This document shows positions 4,640-5,110 of a stretch of DNA of 5,110 bases, one piece after another; positions within the stretch are counted from its first letter, which is position 1; each line of letters opens with the position of its first letter. A model generated the notes under the pieces. That model made no database searches. It was not told the origin of the DNA and saw only the letters and a program-made list of their open reading frames with translations. Made by a program: the position numbers and the translations under genes. This DNA is from Xanthobacteraceae bacterium. Its GTDB lineage: Bacteria; Pseudomonadota; Alphaproteobacteria; Rhizobiales; Xanthobacteraceae. The stretch spans positions 1 to 5,110 of the forward strand of contig JASHVC010000165.1 of NCBI GenBank assembly GCA_030039655.1. The letters run 5' to 3'.

Positions 4640-5110
4640 TTAGGCCGCCATCCGTCTCATCAGCGCCTGTGCCTCATCGGCAAGCCTCGCAGTGAGCTCA
4701 CGCGCAGGGAGTTCACGGCCGAGGGATGCGGCTTGTCCAGCCCACATCGGCGAGAAGTCACCGGAACCTTGCGCCTGCGCCATGACATGCAAGGGCGCGA
4801 GCGCGCCAGCTGCGAGCGGGAACTCTGGTGCGATGTCAGTGATGGGGCCAAGCTCGCGCATCACGCGGTTAACGAAGCCTCGTGCCGGCCGCCCGGTCAT
4901 TACATTGGTCAGTACAGTTCCATCGTCGCGCGCAGCTTTTAGCGCGGCGCGGTGAGGACCTAAGACCTTCGATTCCGGGCAAAATAGATAGGCTGTGCCG
5001 AGTTGCGCGCCGGTCGCCCCGAGCGCAAACGCTGCCGCAATGCCGCGCGCATCGGTGACCGCGCCAGCTGCGATCACCGGCAGCTTTACGGCGTCCGCGA
5101 TCTGCGGCAC
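4640..5110 (-). CDS. nitronate monooxygenase (2-nitropropane dioxygenase family), C-terminal part
   Basis: The last 156 residues of a flavoprotein ending at TAA (4640-4642); the N-terminal half lies beyond the right edge. The first visible codon is GTG and reads as internal valine in VPQIADAVKLPVIAAG. Residues 12-47 carry the FMN phosphate-binding part of the TIM barrel: PVIAAGAVTDARG, then GATGAQLGTAYLFCPES, the typical family signature. Family enzymes use FMN and oxygen to oxidise alkyl nitronates such as propionate 3-nitronate to carbonyl compounds and nitrite or nitrate in the cytoplasm. The C-terminal segment contains FSPMWAGQAASLGRELPARE, also usual for the class I group. The residue after AAG is alanine where glycine is most common. 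Codon use is G/C-rich and ordinary for such a host. It is separated by over 300 bases from the pilin block and is probably unrelated to it. Confidence 0.92.
   Translation of the reverse strand: MPQIADAVKLPVIAAGAVTDARGIAAAFALGATGAQLGTAYLFCPESKVLGPHRAALKAARDDGTVLTNVMTGRPARGFVNRVMRELGPITDIAPEFPLAAGALAPLHVMAQAQGSGDFSPMWAGQAASLGRELPARELTARLADEAQALMRRMAA

Overview
The window looks like a chromosomal segment from an alphaproteobacterium of the Bradyrhizobium/Rhodopseudomonas type. This is inferred from two Flp-type (type IVb) pilins with the rhizobial-style FLKDES-ATA-EYGLIA leader and helix, a class I nitronate monooxygenase C-terminus, and the codon preference of the better-coded genes. No rRNA, tRNA, CRISPR array or intact insertion sequence is visible.

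Layout, left to right. Positions 1-231 carry two short plus-strand reading frames: the end of an unidentified protein (1-99) and a possible 37-residue single-span membrane peptide (118-231). A gene-poor stretch of about 310 bases separates them from a convergent minus-strand gene (544-2484). That gene encodes a 646-residue polytopic membrane protein with a GT-C-like acidic loop, probably a glycosyltransferase-like protein acting on lipid-linked sugars. A stretch of about 700 bases (2485-3183) holds no convincing gene. It does hold an unexplained 166-codon frame that overlaps the neighbouring gene end, an inverted repeat ahead of the membrane-protein gene, and a strong UUCG hairpin.

Positions 3184-4334 form the most coherent block, all on the minus strand. 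Read 5' to 3' it runs: a promoter with a 22-bp palindrome over its -10 box, a 54-residue Flp pilin (4119-4283), a 76-residue coiled-coil protein (3865-4095), a second 54-residue Flp pilin (3611-3775), and a free-standing DUF4118 membrane domain (3184-3534). The first two are only 23 bases apart and are probably co-transcribed. No Tad/Cpa assembly genes (prepilin peptidase, secretin, ATPase) are in the window, so the pilins would rely on machinery encoded elsewhere.

A gap of about 300 bases with no gene follows. The right edge then holds the C-terminal 156 residues of a nitronate monooxygenase (4640-5110, minus), unrelated in function to the pilin block.

The items most worth checking are the palindromic operator at the first pilin's promoter, the coiled-coil gene set between two pilin paralogues, the alanine at the processing site of one pilin, the orphan DUF4118 protein, and the unexplained 166-codon frame. 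All functional statements rest on reading motifs by eye; no database search was run.
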